A stretch of 64,000 bases of DNA, taken from the NCBI GenBank assembly GCA_905250115.1, contig CAJNOI010000036.1, forward strand, positions 97,324-161,323, given 5' to 3'. Below the pieces are notes generated by a model. That model searched no databases and was not told the DNA's origin. It was given only the letters and a program-made list of their open reading frames with translations. The DNA comes from Adineta steineri. Its lineage: Eukaryota; Rotifera; Eurotatoria; Adinetida; Adinetidae. The position numbers and the translations under genes were made by a program. Numbering within the stretch: position 1 is the first letter of the stretch; every line of letters starts with the position of its first letter. Shown piece after piece: positions 18,650-30,700 of this stretch.

Positions 18650-21377
18650 ATGGCGTCTGTAAATGATGTTGGACTTGCATCTACGAACGATGGTGAACTT
18701 GCATCTACGAACGATGGTGGGCTTGCATCTACGAACGATGGTGGGCTTGCATCTACAAGTGATGGTGGGCTTGCATCTATAAGCGATGGTGGGCTTGTAT
18801 CAAGTCAAACCGATATTAAACATCTCGAAGACGAATTTCGACAATATCGGGACGAATCACAAAAAAAAATTGAAAAGTTAATAAAAGACTTGAAGAAACT
18901 TCGGGGTAAGTATGGATGTGGTTATAATGTGTACCTATTAGTTATATCAACACCTACAAGCCCTATTTATATACTTGTTTGATACTGCAACACCTACTTG
19001 TGCTTCCAAATTTAAGATCATTCTAATTCGTTAGTTATCAAATCTGTCGGTTCCCTGTAGATGAATACTATCTTTCTCTAAATGTTAGTATTTTAGCTGT
19101 CAATACCTATTGCGTGAACTGGTGATCTCATGAACTCAAGCTTTGTAAAAAAAAGGTTAGAGAAGATCGCATTGAGAATGAATTCATTCAAGAAAAAGTA
19201 GTGTTAGCATTCCTGATTGTTTTGTTCTGACAGTGACTCTCTCCCTGCAACGAATAGATTACCCTCAAAATTATATCACATATACTATTTTGTCAATTCA
19301 TTCTTTTCATAACCTCAAAACTTTAAAATATCTTTGATGAATATATCTAGTACTCTGAAGATACTTCACAAATTTGTCGATTTTCATAGAGTGATTGTTT
19401 GATACTAGTCATAGATTATAGTCATTATAAGTTATATTTATTTTAAGATTTTTGGCTTGTGGCATTGCCATCGTAAAGAAACAAAGAGATTTTAAATATC
19501 AATCAATCATATACTAAATCTTGTTTATGCAGCTTTACTTTATGAGTTCCAGTGACTAGCTGTAACTCCTATATAAAATTGTATTTTGAAAGTATTCAGA
19601 AGTATAATTAGAGCTTTTAAAAATTTCTATGAAAGTTAAGAATCTATTTTAAAAATAGAGTGAAAATCATGTTTGAATCGATTTTAATTGGCTTGTCTAC
19701 GATCTCAATTGGATTAAAGTTTACTTGATACTGTACTATTCAATCGATTGAAAATCGAAGAGAGTATTTAAAGTAAATTCTAGTCATTTATTTTGGACTT
19801 TTATTGCAAAGTTCTAAACATGTACTAATAGTGAGTACCGAAGCATAGTATCTGCCCCTAAGATTGATCTTACATCACACGCACTACTTGTTGATGCAAG
19901 AAATCCAAAGTCCCGATCGAAAAGTTTGGGTGATAGAATAAAACTTTGGGAAAAACGTGTTTTTGATCGACATGCTTTATATCGATTATCTTTTTAATTG
20001 ATTTTTATGGATTTTATTTATTTTAAGAAAGGATTGTGCCTAAAGTTAAGTTGTAAAGAAAATATCATTTTTTTCTTAGATTTACATAGTTTGAACAGGT
20101 ACTAAATTCGACCTCGACAGTGTATTAATACCTATTGATATGTATCAAAAGGTTCAATCTGTAATGTTAAGAATGAATCAACACGTTTTATTGCATTACA
20201 CTATACAATACGCACTATTCTTATCTTCAGTTTATCTTATTATCAATCTCTTCTTCGCAATACTTACAAGATTGGGAACCACATCATGTTTTCGAGAGAT
20301 TGCAAATAGCAAATAGATGTGAACAATGTATCTTTAGAGTCTGAGTCACAGTATGTATGCAGCAGAGTTATTCTCATATATGTATATATCTATAGTGTGA
20401 TGGTGAAATTGAAATAGGTCACTCATAATCACAATAATATATAAAGAAAACAATTTCGTTTCTAGTTGCGTCGAATTGAAGTTTGTTTTCAAGATAAAAA
20501 ACTTTTAATCTTAATTCTGGTCAACTAAAGTGTTAACATGCGGTAGAAGTGGTCTTACATTAGTGAGATTATATGATCATATCCATATAGAGAAAAGGAA
20601 AGTTTTTATAATTTTCAAACTTACACATAGTTAACGTTCGATATCTGTAGATAAATTTCAAATTTGACATCAATAAGTCTATGTAATAGATCTAAAACTA
20701 ATCACTTTTCTTTCTGCATATATCAAGAATTCTTTTCCATGATGTTTTATACAAAGCAAACTATCATTTGTATCTTTCATTTAGAACAACAACAATTTGC
20801 CACGCCTAGTACTTTTGATAGGCTCGGTTGTAAAGGTCGTCGTTGCTTCAAGTGCGGTGAATGCCGTGATTGGTATTTTACTGGGGATGCACGAAGTTGG
20901 AAATGGATCGGCAATTACGAAAATTGGGCAGAAGGAGAAGGCAACTTCTGGGGCGGTGATTCTCTTTATGAATGCTTCAAGCGACGTGATGGTGCAACGT
21001 GTCGTGGTGATGTTCCTCGTCATCTTCCACGAGATCTTCCGGGCCGTCGTCGTTATGATGGTCATCGTCCTCATGATAGGCATGATGTTCCTCCTGATCT
21101 TTCTGGTGATGATCGTATTGGTCGTCGTCTTGCTCGTGTTGATGATCGTATTGATCGTCTCGATCGTTATCTTCATAGTCATGATCGTCTTGATCGTCAT
21201 CTTCCTCGTGATCTTTCCGGTGATGACCGTCTTGACCGTCTTGATGATCGTATTGATCGTCGTCTTGATCGCCTTGATGATCGTATTGATCGTCGTCTTG
21301 ATCTTCTTGATGATCGTCTTGGTCATTTTTCTGGTATTGGTTTTATTTGTCTATGCGAAGATAACATTGGTGTCTGA
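18650..21377 (+). CDS. Low-complexity coiled-coil/Cys-Trp protein, two-exon model (282 aa)
   Basis: I propose exon 18650-18905, an intron with donor GGTAAGT and acceptor TTTCATTTAG, and exon 20785-21377. The phases match and give 282 codons plus stop. Exon 1 begins with six near-identical 24-bp units (18660-18805) encoding GLASTNDG-type octapeptides, then a coiled-coil segment (HLEDEFRQYRDESQKKIEKL). Exon 2 encodes a Cys/Trp-rich piece (CFKCGECRDWYF, then WIGNYENW and FWGGDSLYECF), followed by ~100 residues of Arg/Asp/Leu repeats such as DRLDDRIDRR built from GATCGTCTTGAT-like DNA. The 1.9-kb intron is much longer than others in the window, so additional exons or two separate genes are possible. 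Because the repeat keeps all frames open, the frame of the last part is uncertain. No family recognised. Confidence 0.45.
18660..18805 (+). repeat. 24-bp tandem repeat, about six copies
   Basis: Near-identical 24-bp units (GGGCTTGCATCTACGAACGA and TGGT) repeat in frame within exon 1 of the low-complexity gene. Copies differ mainly by single substitutions (for example ACAAGTGAT and ATAAGCGAT), suggesting recent expansion. Confidence 0.85.
21050..21330 (+). repeat. Degenerate GATCGTCTTGAT-type coding repeat
   Basis: Short 3-15-bp words (GATCGT, CTTGAT, GATCGTATT) are iterated over about 280 bp. One frame encodes alternating Arg/Asp/Leu/Ile, another a hydrophobic run. A related tract is at 38605-38880. 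Confidence 0.6.
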
Positions 21378-21540
21378 TTTATTAATATAAATAGAACTGA
21401 ATAAGCTTTTGTTTTTTAGTTAGTATCAGACTTAAACTTTTGATACTCATACATTTTTTTGGTGCCTTACTATTCGTCCTTTTCTAATTCGTCCTAAATG
21501 CTTTTTGTCCTGTTTCATTTTGTCTCTTTACAATTCTTAA

Positions 21541-21602
21541 AGGTGTGGGTGTGAGCGTGAGCGTGGATATTTTATTATCATACGTCCAAACCCACACCCT
21601 CA
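21541..21602. repeat. TGTGGG-type palindromic island
   Basis: AAAGGTGTGGGTGTGAGCGTGAGCGTGG, a spacer, then CCAAACCCACACCCTCAATAA. It is located between the low-complexity gene and the GPCR pseudogene. Confidence 0.7.
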
Positions 21603-21796
21603 ATAAATTTTGAGATATATAAACGAAATAAGAAGAGTATTTAATATATAAGGTTTTTACTTAAAGAACAACATTAAATGAAAAAGCAATGAGAAAAGCA
21701 GGTTTCTACGTTCGAGCTGATTCAATTGATTTGCAAAAATCTCGAAAGTTTTACATTCAGTTATTCAATGTTAATGGTAAAATCATTGTTTTCCTT

Positions 21797-23880
21797 CTAC
21801 TTATAAATACATTTCAGATAATTTTTAGCAAAGAATGTTTCAGCAAACTCTTTCTTGTACGTAAATGATGGTAATACATGAAGAATGAAGCCAAGAATTT
21901 GAGACAAATGTGATATCAAATAAGCTCCAAGTAATAAATGACGTTGCCAATTATTTAATTCATGGTACAAGCAAAAAAGAATGTTAAAATAGTTTGAGGT
22001 AGAGCCGAAAGAACGATAATTATTGGCGTTAGATAAAGTTCTTTTTAGATAAAGAGTTGTTTATTTAATACTTGACGAAGTTGTATCTTCTTTTGAGCTG
22101 TTTTGATTCGACTACGTGCAGTTAAAACAATGAGAAGAGTAACTGAAATAATTTGAATCAAGAATGGGAGAAGATGATGAATTAGAGTCGAAATTCGATT
22201 ATATGATGAAATCGAATGTCTATTAAAATTTGTTACACATATAGATAAATTAGTAGGAATATGTTTAATAATTGTATATGAAATTATTTCATGAATATGC
22301 ATAAGAAGAAGAATAATGAATATAATAATACTTATTACAATAGAATAACAAGGATTTTTTAAAGAGATTGATGTAGGAAATATTACTAAACAAAGTCGAT
22401 TTACAGTCACCCAGCTTATTAGCCAATAAATTGATCGTGTTAATATTGAAAATATATAAGGAATCGTTTTACATGATATCAAACTGGATATTTGAAATGT
22501 TATTTCAATAAATTTGAAGAGTAAACATAAAAGATCGATTTGATTAAGACATGTAATAAGCAATAAATAATTCCCAATAGCAAATTTTCGAGGTACTGCT
22601 CGTTTAAATGTAATAAACGAACAGAAATTATTGAAAAATTCAATCATGAAGAGTAACAAAGTTATAGTCATATAGATTAGCTTAATTTATTTCGAATGAC
22701 CAACAAGTAATGAATCAAGCGTAAATCCAAATGGATTCATATTAAATTCACAAAGATTTCCATGATAACATGATGGAGAAAGACAAAGGAAATCATTTGG
22801 TTTATTAAGATTTCTTTGAATACACTGTCCACCCGATAGACATCGATCACATTGATCCAACTGAGTATCATGAAGAAAACATTCGACACCTTTGTTGTTA
22901 ATTCGACATATACAAAAATAAATTTCATCATAAAAACATAAATGTTGTGTATTATTTTGACAAACTTGATGATATTTAAAAACTGATGGTACTAATGAAT
23001 CTATTATTTAGAAGAACAAAACACGTCATAGTAAAACTTTATTGTATGCTTTAAACTTACCTTTTGATGATAATAATGATGAAACATGCGGACAATGATA
23101 CGGAGATGATGTTATATTAATTATCATCGATTGTTTGAGACGGCTATATATTAAATAATATGATGGAATTCGAGATTTCGGATAAATTTTCATAAGTCCA
23201 ATAGATGGCGTATGAGTATCCCGATGATCATAACGAATAGTTGATGGTAATTCATTATAAAGTTGTTGATGTCGAATTTTAAGCGACCAATACGAATTAT
23301 AATCATACACAAATAAGATGTATATTTATCTCCAATCAGACGATATGTTGGCAGACAAGTTCCATTGTTCAAACAAGGATTTGAATTACAAGGATCGTGT
23401 TTTATGCTACAACATAGACCAAATTGACCTAATGGACATATACAATAAATATTATTTGCTATATGAGTATGTCGCCGACACACTGCATTATGTGAACAGT
23501 AACTGTCGCATTGATTTTCATATGTAGTACAATTAATTCCGTAGTAACCACTTTTACATGAACAGTAATAAGAATAATTTCCGTTTAAAATAGGTATACA
23601 GTTGGAATTTGGACTGCATTTATTATTCAAACATGGATTATTTGTTAAATTAGTAAGCCAAATAGGAAATTTTAATATAACAGATAAACGAAATATATCG
23701 GACAATGCCATGAACCAATTTCTTTTATATCACTATTATTTTCAGGAGTAAAAACATCAAAATGTACAGAATATGGATGATTATTTATAATATCAGTTCG
23801 ATTAAAATATCTTTTTCATTTATGTTCTCTCACATGATCAATACGTGAATAAAGTAGATAAAATTTATGTTTCGACTTCT
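21797..23880 (-). pseudogene. EGF-domain GPCR-like receptor, decayed and 5'-truncated
   Basis: Minus-strand pieces line up as one receptor. From the 5' side there is an extracellular segment (NRTDIINNHPYSVHFDVF), EGF-like cysteine modules (PCLNNKCSPNSNC, CSCKSGYYGINC, CNSNPCLNNGTC), and a phase-1 mini-intron of about 55 bp (donor GGTAAGT near 23060, acceptor AATAATAG near 23005). Another EGF module follows, ending GNLCEFNMNPFGFTLDSLL, and then a multi-pass membrane region (22671 down to about 21800). It is broken: TAA at 22687-22689 just before transmembrane segment 1, TAA at 22045-22047 before segment 6, and frameshifts near 23690, 23297 and 21937. The last EGF module has Ser where Cys is expected. 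The 5' end is lost at the TGTGGG island that starts at about 23899. EGF-GPCR receptors of this layout are abundant in bdelloids (from general knowledge). Pseudogene status is well supported unless the assembly is poor here. Confidence 0.8.
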
Positions 23881-23898
23881 CAACTGTCGGAATAACAA

Positions 23899-23970
23899 TA
23901 AGGGTGTGGGTGTGAATTAAGAGAAGATAAATATACTGCCACCCACCCACCCTCACCCTCACCCACACCC
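23899..23970. repeat. TGTGGG-type palindromic island at the GPCR pseudogene 5' edge
   Basis: AAGGGTGTGGGTGTG, an AATTAAGAGAAGATAAATA spacer, then CCACCCACCCACCCTCACCC and CACACCC. It lies about where homology to the receptor stops. Confidence 0.75.
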
Positions 23971-24249
23971 AAACTTCTTTCTATTCAAACTATCCGATTT
24001 TCACTCTAATTATAAATAGAACTGCGTATCAAAACATCAACATGCAAGCAGTATGCATCAGAACATTAGTAAAAATTAAGATTATTACTCTGAACTGTTG
24101 TTGCTCCACGAGGACTTGAAAATCTTTTTTATGCGCTACAAGAATCTTTTGACATAGCACAAGAAAACTCTTATTCACGATGCTGTGGTAACATCAGAAC
24201 ACTCGAGTGAGGGGATGATTTTATAAGAATGATTCCAAGCTACTTACGA

Positions 24250-24343
24250 CGCGTGGGTGTGGATATGGGTTATATTGAAAACAGGATGCCGTTACCAACA
24301 CCCACACCGACAGTCACACCCAAACTGACACCCACACCCACCC
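24250..24343. repeat. TGTGGG-type palindromic island at the NHL fragment edge
   Basis: GCGTGGGTGTGGATATGGG, a TATTGAAAACAGGATGCCG spacer, then a long CCCACACC/CCAAACTGACA array that runs directly into the NHL fragment. Confidence 0.75.
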
Positions 24344-24529
24344 TATGTGGCAGATCATAGAAATCATCGAGTAATGCGTTGGTGTGAAGCAAAAGAAGAA
24401 GGTAAAGCTGTTGTTGGCGGAAATGGTTATGGAAATCAATTGAATTATCCCCGTGGTTTATCTTTTGATGATGAAGGAAATCTTTATGTTGGCAATGCTT
24501 GGAATGATCGATTCAAAAATTTGAATTAA
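24344..24529 (+). pseudogene. NHL-repeat protein, terminal fragment
   Basis: The frame opens without an ATG straight out of the CCCACA array and encodes YVADHRNHRVMRW, then GNQLNYPRGLSFDDEGNLYV and a TAA stop. NHL repeats (YVADxxNHRV, then LxxPxGLSFDxxGNLYV) build beta-propellers in many secreted or ubiquitin-ligase proteins. Only one to two repeats remain, and a full propeller needs about six. The start is lost at the telomere-like island, so this is a relic. Confidence 0.78.
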
Positions 24530-24727
24530 TCTTGTAAATAAATGTTAAAGTCTTCAACTTCTGTTGATTTTTGTGAAGGGTGGGGTGTAGGCACTTATAC
24601 CTACAACACTCATATCACATACTTACGCACATCGACTTACTCATGTGTGATCAAGTGACTACAGAGATTTTGTTATTCTTTAAACAGAACGAACTCAAAG
24701 AACAAAATAAAGCTTAAAAAAGACACA

Positions 24728-24733
24728 TTTATT
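24728..24733 (-). terminator. Polyadenylation signal of the PARP-helicase gene
   Basis: AATAAA on the minus strand about 65 nt beyond the TGA stop (24800-24802); position and sequence fit a cleavage/polyadenylation signal. Confidence 0.5.
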
Positions 24734-24799
24734 TTAATGAATTACAAAACAATCTTTGGTTAATAGGAAAATATAAAATAATATTGAATTTCAGGCAAA

Positions 24800-27700
24800 T
24801 CAAGCTTTATAAGTTATCTTTAAATAAGGTAAAGCTTGACCATAACGATAAATAATATATTCAGTATAATGGAAGCCCGTTCCTCGGACTGAATGAAATC
24901 CTTTTGGAGCTGAAACCAACGTTTGATCAACTGCATTCTGTATTGATTCATTACCTAAAAGTACTTTATTGTAAAACATAGTGCGAGTTTGATCGATAGC
25001 ATTAGGCACTGTATAATTATGAGATTTTCTAGGATCATCAGCAAAATAACCACCATGACCTAAATAATAAAAATCATACGATTGAATTATCCATATTCAT
25101 AATGACAGGATAAGTAAAAGATGAAGATATGAGGAGTGAATCGGATGTTATTTTATCTTCTAAACTAAATGAGGATCATAAATTAATTTGTTTAGAACAC
25201 TATCCAATTTTATTCTTCGAATTCTTCATAGATTACTTACCCCAAGCACCAGTAGGTATAAAAAATCGATCATCAAAACCATCTTCCGCTATTCCTTTAA
25301 TTCCATCATCCTTAGTTCCATGAAAGAGTAAGCGTTCGTTTGGATTAAACCCTGTACATTGTTTCGAAATGATTTTTTTCATAGCTTCATATGCTTCTTC
25401 TAAATATGGATTTTTAACTTGTTCAATTGATACAATCTGTAATGAACCTGATATTTGTCTCATTTCTTGTGCTAAACTTTGATATAAAGTGGTTGATGAT
25501 GGTAATGGTATTAGAAGTGAATAATATTTTGGAGGCGGGTGTGGGATAAATTCGGATGATTGTCCTGATTGAGTCCATCCACGAATAGTAGTCATTTTAG
25601 TAATTCGTTCTTTAACTTGAGTATCTATTGGCCGTAGTACTTGAAAACGTTTATTTTTAATATTATCAACAATTTGTTCAAGTTCAATTGAATAAGGTTT
25701 TTGTTGAATATCGACACGCATAGCTAAATCACGTGTAAAATCTTTTTCTAATGATAAATTATTAACATCAAAATCAATTCTATCATGCGTCAATGCAACA
25801 TGTGGTTCAATCAAATCCATAGTAAATGGTCCTGTTGGAGTATCTTTATCAACCAATATTATATATCTCCAATTTTCTCTAACAACGTCACATTTGATAT
25901 CAAATTTGTAAAGTTCATCTTGAAATTTCTCAACATCAAAATATGCATGTGTAGGTAAATGACAATCTAAATCAGCTGGAAAAACTTGTTTAACAACAGC
26001 AGGTATTTGTTGACCTTTCTTGTTTGTAGTATATTCAAGCCAACTTGTTGGATTTTGATTTGGTCGTGATGTATAATTTCCAACAACCCAATCTCGAACA
26101 AAACCACCTTCTAATCGACAATCAAATTTACAAACAGCAATCCAAGCAACAACTTCCATTCGTGTTTCACGTGTTGCTTTCGAACCTTTAACACCATTAT
26201 ATAAATCGACTAATGTTCGTTTACTATCAGTTATATGGCAGATTCTCTCTTCAATATCACGACAATCTTTACGCATTTGTGGACCAAGAATACGTGGAGG
26301 AACACCTGAATAGAAATAGATTACATTAAATGCTTGATGAACTCAATAAGACCTAGTAGTACTCAAAAATACTATTCTCATAAGAAGATAAAACTAAAAA
26401 TAACTTTACCTGCATTCGGATGTCTAATGACAGCACAATCTTGTAACCATCTAAAAAATGAATCAAATTCTTCTTTAACTATTTTTATATCTGAATCTCT
26501 TCCTTTAATTGTTATTCTACATGTTTTAGTTGCTGTATCACTATTAACAGTTATTTTAACTTGTTTTTGAGCTTCCCATCTCCATACCATGGGTTTAAAT
26601 ATTCGTGTCATTTTCATTACACTTTTAAGATTTCGAGCTAAATTAGCATATTCAGCCGAATTAGGTGGATTCTTATTTTCTAAATTAAATGTAAATTCTG
26701 TAATCATTTCTTGACGAAGATGTAATTCAGCATTTAAAACAACACTAGCTGGACCTTTTAAAGAAACGATAAGATTGTTTAATTGCATATTTATTTTATT
26801 TGAAAATTTTGATACAGCAGTTAAATATTTATTATTTGTATTTAAATAAGTTTCTTCTTCATTATTTAAATCAATTTGTCTTTGAATATTAAAATTTAAC
26901 CATTCAGATTTAATTTCTCCAACAAATGAAAGAACAGCTGTAGAACGAATAGCAGTCAAATAACGAACATCTCGTGCAAAAATAAGTGAAACAGGTGCTT
27001 GACTTATTGGTCGAGTTAATGTTGATTGTAAATCTAAAATTGCTAAATCTTTTCTATCATTATATCGCATAAATTGATGAATTTTATCTTGTAAATCTTT
27101 CATTGAAATAAAAACATTATCGGAATATCCAGCTAATAATGCTTTAGCAACAAATTCCCATTTATCACATTTTATTTGAGCTTTTTCACGATATTCATTT
27201 GATTGATTAAATATTTGTTCTAAATTCGTATAACGTTTTAATGCTTGTCGAATAAGGTGCTCGATATTAGTTAAACCTTTAGCTTGACAAACACGTTTTA
27301 AATTAAATTGTTGTGGTGCTACAGATTCTCTAAGTAATAAAATTTCATTCATTATATTTAATAATGTCATAAAATCTCCATCTGGACTTTTGAAATTTTG
27401 TGGTATAGATTTAAATATAATAGTTGTATTTAAAACACTTAACATTGATGAAATACAAATTAAATCACGTCCACAACGATACTCTTCAAGAGCAGCATAG
27501 ACACATTTCGACATTGGTACAGAACCAAAATCAGGTAATTTAGCAAGAGCTTTACCATAGTTTGTTAACTGATTGTTCGCATCTGTCCCCAATACCTCTG
27601 AAATAGTTTAATATATTCGTATTAAAAAAAATTAATACTATAAAAATAAAACTATGATCGAACAGAATCAAAAAAGAAGGCTCTATAAGAATGGACTAAA

Positions 27701-30700
27701 AGATTGATCAGCATCGCATCTATAAAACTTACTGAATTGAATTAATTCTTGAATAGTTAGATTAATGGCTTGTTGTGAGGGTTTATCTGGTAAATATTGT
27801 TTTAAATAATTTAATCCTTGTTTTAATGGTGATTTTCTTAATGTAAATTCAATATTAAGTAAATCCGATTGACATATTTGTGCTGTTGGAAATTGTTTTT
27901 GTTTAACATCAAAATCATATAGTGCATAATATTCTCCTGGTCTTGTTCTACCTAAACGTCCAAGACGTTGTTTAATAGTTGATTCAGCTGCTCGAACTTC
28001 TTTTAGAATTGTTCGTTTAGAATCTAAATCATAAACAGGAATATTAATCATTCCTGTATCAATAACATATTTTAATGAAGGAAATGTTAATGATGTTTCA
28101 GCAACAGTTGTTGAAAAGAAAACACTTCCATGTTCAAGAAATAATTCTTGTTGTTGTGCTTGTTGAGATTGTACTAATGGATAAGCAATAATTGTTCCAC
28201 GACTTATTTCACTTAATAAACGAACACATTGAGTAACTTCTGATACAGAATTAACAAAACATAAAATTTGATCATGTCTTTGTCGTTTTTTATATAATTC
28301 TTGAACAATATCTAAAATATTTTCATTTGGACGAGCATATTTCGTAACAGGATACAAAGTACCCATGAGAGGCATTGTAAATTCTGAAAATTTAATTTGT
28401 GGAATTTTTTTAAAAAGATTTGGAACTGATGTATCAAGTGTAGCAGATGAAATAATAATTTTTAATCTACTCATTGATTGTTGTTTTGTAGACAGCATTC
28501 TCGCGATTAATGCTAAACATAAATCAATATTAACAGAACGTTCATGAACTTCATCAATGAATAAAACAATCGAACTATTAGGTGGAATAAAATTTTCATT
28601 GTAAAGTAAACGTTCTTTAAGTAAACCATCAGTTAAATAAAGAATTGGAGCACGAGGATTACTTTCTTCTCCACTAATAGCCCAACCAGCTATTTTATCT
28701 GATTTAGGATTTGTATCACTTGTCATAGTTTCATTCACACGTTGAGAAATTAATTTACAAGGTAAACGACGAGGTTGAGTCACCATCACTTTACTATATC
28801 CTTCGGCAACAAGTAAAGCTGGTAATAATGTTGATTTTCCTAAAGAAAAGAAAAGTAGTCTTTACATCGGACAAGTTCTGTAAAGAGTGTGGGTCACAGA
28901 GTCAGGTTAATGTAATACACCCACATGGGTGACGAATAAAAAGGTAAACTAACCTGATCCAGTTGATGTGGCAATGGTAATCACTGTATTTTGTTCAATT
29001 TGACGTAATAAATCTTTTGATGATTCAAAGAGAGGTAATTGAGTAGCAAAACAACAATAATAAGTCATAAGTCGTTTTAATAATTCTGGAATTAAACGAA
29101 ACTGTTCCAGTTGATATCCAATATATTTCTGTTTTTTTTCAAAAGAATTTTGAATTTTTTTAATAAAATCTTTTAAAATTTCAATTGATTTTTGACTTGG
29201 TTTTCTCTCAAGTTTTAAACGTTGAAAAGATATATTTTGTGTAATAAATTGTTCCAATGCTTGACGTTTAAGAGATTCTATTTGATTTTCAAATGGATTT
29301 TTTTGTATAAATAATTCGGTTTGTTTTGTTATTTCATTCCATGATGATATGGAATTATTTAAAATAAATTTTTCACTTATTTCACGAGCTTGTTCAGAAA
29401 TAAAATCATTGAACAAGATCGAATATTCTTTAATCTTTTCTTTCAATAAATCTAGTAGAAAATTCGAATATTGTTTCCAATTTTGTGTTGTAGATTGGAT
29501 TTTAATTAATATATTGTTTATTAATTTTAAAAATCGATTAAGATGTCGTTGATAATATTCTTTGGCTCGTTGTGTAAGACTTGATATATTTAATATCTCT
29601 TTTAAAATATCTTTAAATGTTTGCTGATGTTCTTGAAAGCCTGTTATGGTAAAAGTGAATAAATTGTTTTTTTCTGTAAATATCATTTGTGGTATTTTGT
29701 CTGTATAATAATCATATTTGTTCTTTGTTTTTTTTAAACAATTCAAGATCAAAGCAAATTTTGATGTTAAAAATTCATGTACAATATGTTTTTCTATTCG
29801 TTCATAATCAATTATTTTAATGTTACGTTCTATTTCCTTTACATTTTCTTCTTTTCTTTTTAAATTTGTTTGTTCTTTATTTAATTTATCAATTTGTTCA
29901 GAAAGTTCTTTTAATTGATTTTGATTCTGACTTTGATTATCTGTAAGTAATTTTTTTAGCTCAGAAGATTTTTCATTTGCAGCTTTAAGACGAGCTGCAA
30001 TATGTTCATTTTCTTTTTTAAACTTATTTAATTCTTCTTCTGATATTGCAGAAACATTTGTTGATGAATTTATTCGTTCAGTAAATTGTTTGTCGGATGA
30101 TGAGTGAGATTTATCATCAGTTTGCCGAAGATAGTCATTAATTTTTTCATCTTTAACATCATCATCTGTGGTTATTTGTGAATCTAAATTTAATAATAAT
30201 AATTTATCTTTCTCTTAAATAGTATTCTTACCAAGTACAGTGCCTGTAGAATCATTAAAACACCATAAAGCATTATCAGGTGATTTATTTGTCTAAATGA
30301 AAATACGTTCGCATTCAAAGTTTTTTTAAAATTTTATTTTCTATTTGATTATATAGAGGAGTGTGAGTGTGAGTGTGGATGTTAACTTAATCATCTACAC
30401 TCACACTCCGCCCTCTTTCGTATTCTGTAGTCAGCTGTTATCACGCATTTACAAAACAAATTCTCTTGGTTTTTAATTAAAATAATTATCTAAGAAAAAA
30501 GCGCATATATGTAAATAAAAGTTACCTTGTCATTCTGATCTAAATTATAGTTTTCTTCGTCAATATCTTGCGTTGAATAATCATCGTCATTGTCATTTTC
30601 GCTTGATGAATTCAGATTTTTTATATGTGATAATTGTTTAAGATGTGCTGTCGTAAGAGGTATCGGATCTAAATTAGTTAATGTGGAAAAATTATCAAGA

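Noticed and set aside
20781-21390. Hydrophobic plus-strand frame and Thr/Ile/Lys-rich minus-strand frame over the Arg/Asp repeat
   Set aside because: They are shadow frames of a short-word repeat; the hydrophilic frame has the acceptor and the Cys/Trp segment.
24728-25059. Separate small gene at 24800-25009 minus
   Set aside because: It is the last exon of the PARP-helicase gene; an in-phase acceptor at 25060-25061 joins it to the HGT-containing exon.
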